Assembly (NCBI GenBank): GCA_023394015.1
Contig: JAEXBL010000257.1
Coordinates: 1 to 7,342, forward strand
Direction of reading: 5' to 3'
Source of the DNA: Pseudomonadota bacterium
GTDB taxonomy: Bacteria; Pseudomonadota; Gammaproteobacteria; Burkholderiales; Burkholderiaceae_C
Length of the DNA stretch: 7,342 nt
Both the position numbers and the translations under genes were made by a program. The notes under the pieces are model-generated. The model did no database searches and had not been told where the DNA came from. It saw only the letters and a program-made list of their open reading frames with translations. Shown here in pieces: positions 6,727-7,342 of the stretch (within the stretch, counting starts at the first letter, position 1; each line of letters begins with the position of its first letter).

Positions 6727-7235
6727 GTCGGAAAGTCCTTGGTGGTGGGTGGGGTCTCGCGTGCGCGGCAGGGCTGGCACCGGCTCTTGACCTCGACCGC
6801 CTCGGGCGCGAAGCCATGCTGCGCCGCGGTGGCCAGCAGCTTGGTCATCGCCTCGGCGTCGTGCAACTCGTCGATGCGGCCGCAGTCGGTGCAGATCAGC
6901 ATCAGCGCCGGGTGTTCGTGGTCGGCGTGGTCGCAGGCCACGAAGGTGTTGGTGGCGTCCACCTTGTGCACCAGGTGGTGCGCCTGCAGGAACTCCAGCG
7001 CACGGTACACGGTGGTGGGGGCGATGCGGCCGTGGCGCGCCTGCATGTCGTCCTGCAGGTCGTAGGCCTTGGCCTGGCCGCCGCGGCGCAGCAGCAACTC
7101 CAGCACTTCGGCGCGCTGGGGCGTGAGCTGCGCGCCGCGTGCCGCGCAATGCTCAGTGGCGGAGGCCAGCCGCTGCTGCACGGCAGCATTGGCTCGACGG
7201 GCGGCAGGGGCAGGCGCTGAATCGGCGGGACACAT
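6723..7235 (-). CDS. zur: Zinc uptake regulator Zur, Fur family
   Basis: A 170-residue Fur-family repressor; the details identify the zinc sensor Zur rather than Fur or PerR. The winged-helix DNA-binding domain includes [12 protein letters not shown] (37-48), AYDLQDDM (57-64) and [11 protein letters not shown] (73-83). The block [12 protein letters not shown] (90-101) matches E. coli Zur HKVESTNSYVLC. Its metal ligands all have partners: C115, C118, C153 and C156 for the structural site (C103, C106, C143 and C146), and H90, C101, H108 and E123 for the sensing site (H77, C88, H96 and E111). With zinc bound it should repress zinc-uptake genes. It starts 6 bases after a permease gene end with the ZnuB signature, which supports the call. 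The N-terminus (residues 1-17) is alanine- and proline-rich and variable. Its stop overlaps gor as ATGA. Confidence 0.9.
   Translation of the reverse strand: MCPADSAPAPAARRANAAVQQRLASATEHCAARGAQLTPQRAEVLELLLRRGGQAKAYDLQDDMQARHGRIAPTTVYRALEFLQAHHLVHKVDATNTFVACDHADHEHPALMLICTDCGRIDELHDAEAMTKLLATAAQHGFAPEAVEVKSRCQPCRARETPPTTKDFPT
6736..6740 (-). promoter_or_regulatory. Ribosome binding site of gor inside the zur 3' end
   Basis: The minus strand reads AAGGA here, 9 bases before the gor ATG at 6726. It lies within the last codons of zur, so gor can be translated by re-initiation after zur or from its own site. It supports the ATG that overlaps the zur stop. Confidence 0.55.
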
Positions 7236-7241
7236 GCCCCA

Positions 7242-7342
7242 TTATCGGCCGCTCGTCGGTGTTGCCCGTCCGCCCGCGACGATGGCTGCCGCGCCGCAGT
7301 CGATCAGCGCCAGCACCACCGCCGGGCCGCTCGGCCAGTCGC
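7242..7342 (-). CDS. znuB: Zinc ABC transporter permease ZnuB, C-terminal fragment (cut by window edge)
   Basis: The last 32 residues of a gene that continues past the right edge, ending at a TAA (7244-7242 on the minus strand). The visible start DWPSGPAVVLAL matches the conserved C-terminal signature of ABC-3 family metal permeases (ZnuB, ZurM, MntB types); E. coli ZnuB has DTPAGPSVVLC near its end. A hydrophobic stretch follows (VVLALIDCGAAAIVAG), then a short polar tail. It lies 6 bases upstream of zur on the same strand, the expected place for a zinc uptake permease in a znu-zur unit. Only a short piece is seen, so the metal specificity rests on the Zur neighbour. The promoter and any Zur box for the unit must lie outside the window. 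Confidence 0.65.
   Translation of the reverse strand, partial: DWPSGPAVVLALIDCGAAAIVAGGRATPTSGR

Noticed and set aside
7241..7246. GATAAT, a five-of-six -10 match 5 bases before the zur ATG, which could give a leaderless zur mRNA
   Set aside because: It overlaps the permease stop codon, no -35 box lies 16-18 bases upstream, and gene layout favours read-through from the permease gene.
1..7342. Search for CRISPR repeats, tRNA or rRNA genes, transposon ends, integrase sites, riboswitches and phage genes
   Set aside because: None seen on reading. Coding density is high and gene spacing leaves no room for them.

Overview
This is a dense, GC-rich window (roughly 70% G+C by eye) with eight protein-coding genes, one of them cut by the right edge. 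No stretch over 100 bases lacks a gene. Base composition, gene style and protein families fit a betaproteobacterium of the Burkholderiales, most likely Comamonadaceae (Acidovorax-like). That placement is an inference from recall, not from a search. I saw no RNA gene, CRISPR array, insertion sequence, phage gene or attachment site.

Left region (1-2518): a secreted serine hydrolase of the class C beta-lactamase / 6-aminohexanoate-dimer hydrolase (NylB) fold runs leftward. Across an 81-base divergent gap, a two-gene unit runs rightward: a DUF924 protein and, 8 bases later, a small membrane methyltransferase of the isoprenylcysteine/phospholipid methyltransferase type.

Middle region (2537-5327): a leftward two-gene unit encodes an FMN-dependent alpha-hydroxy-acid dehydrogenase (LldD-like) and then an RdmC-like alpha/beta hydrolase. 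The two genes overlap as GTGA, which suggests translational coupling. A short divergent gap separates this unit from a rightward DedA-family membrane protein that closely resembles E. coli YohD.

Right region (5332-7342): a leftward unit carries the C-terminal end of a ZnuB-type zinc ABC permease, then the zinc regulator Zur, then glutathione reductase (gor). The permease stop lies 6 bases before the zur start, and zur and gor overlap as ATGA. Zur keeps every metal ligand known from E. coli Zur, and Gor keeps its redox disulfide and NADPH-selecting arginines. Zinc uptake, zinc sensing and glutathione redox therefore look co-transcribed. This is the most interesting point in the window.

The genes are otherwise ordinary members of known families. 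I did not find a clearly new system. The many long open frames on the opposite strands are composition artefacts of GC-rich codon usage.
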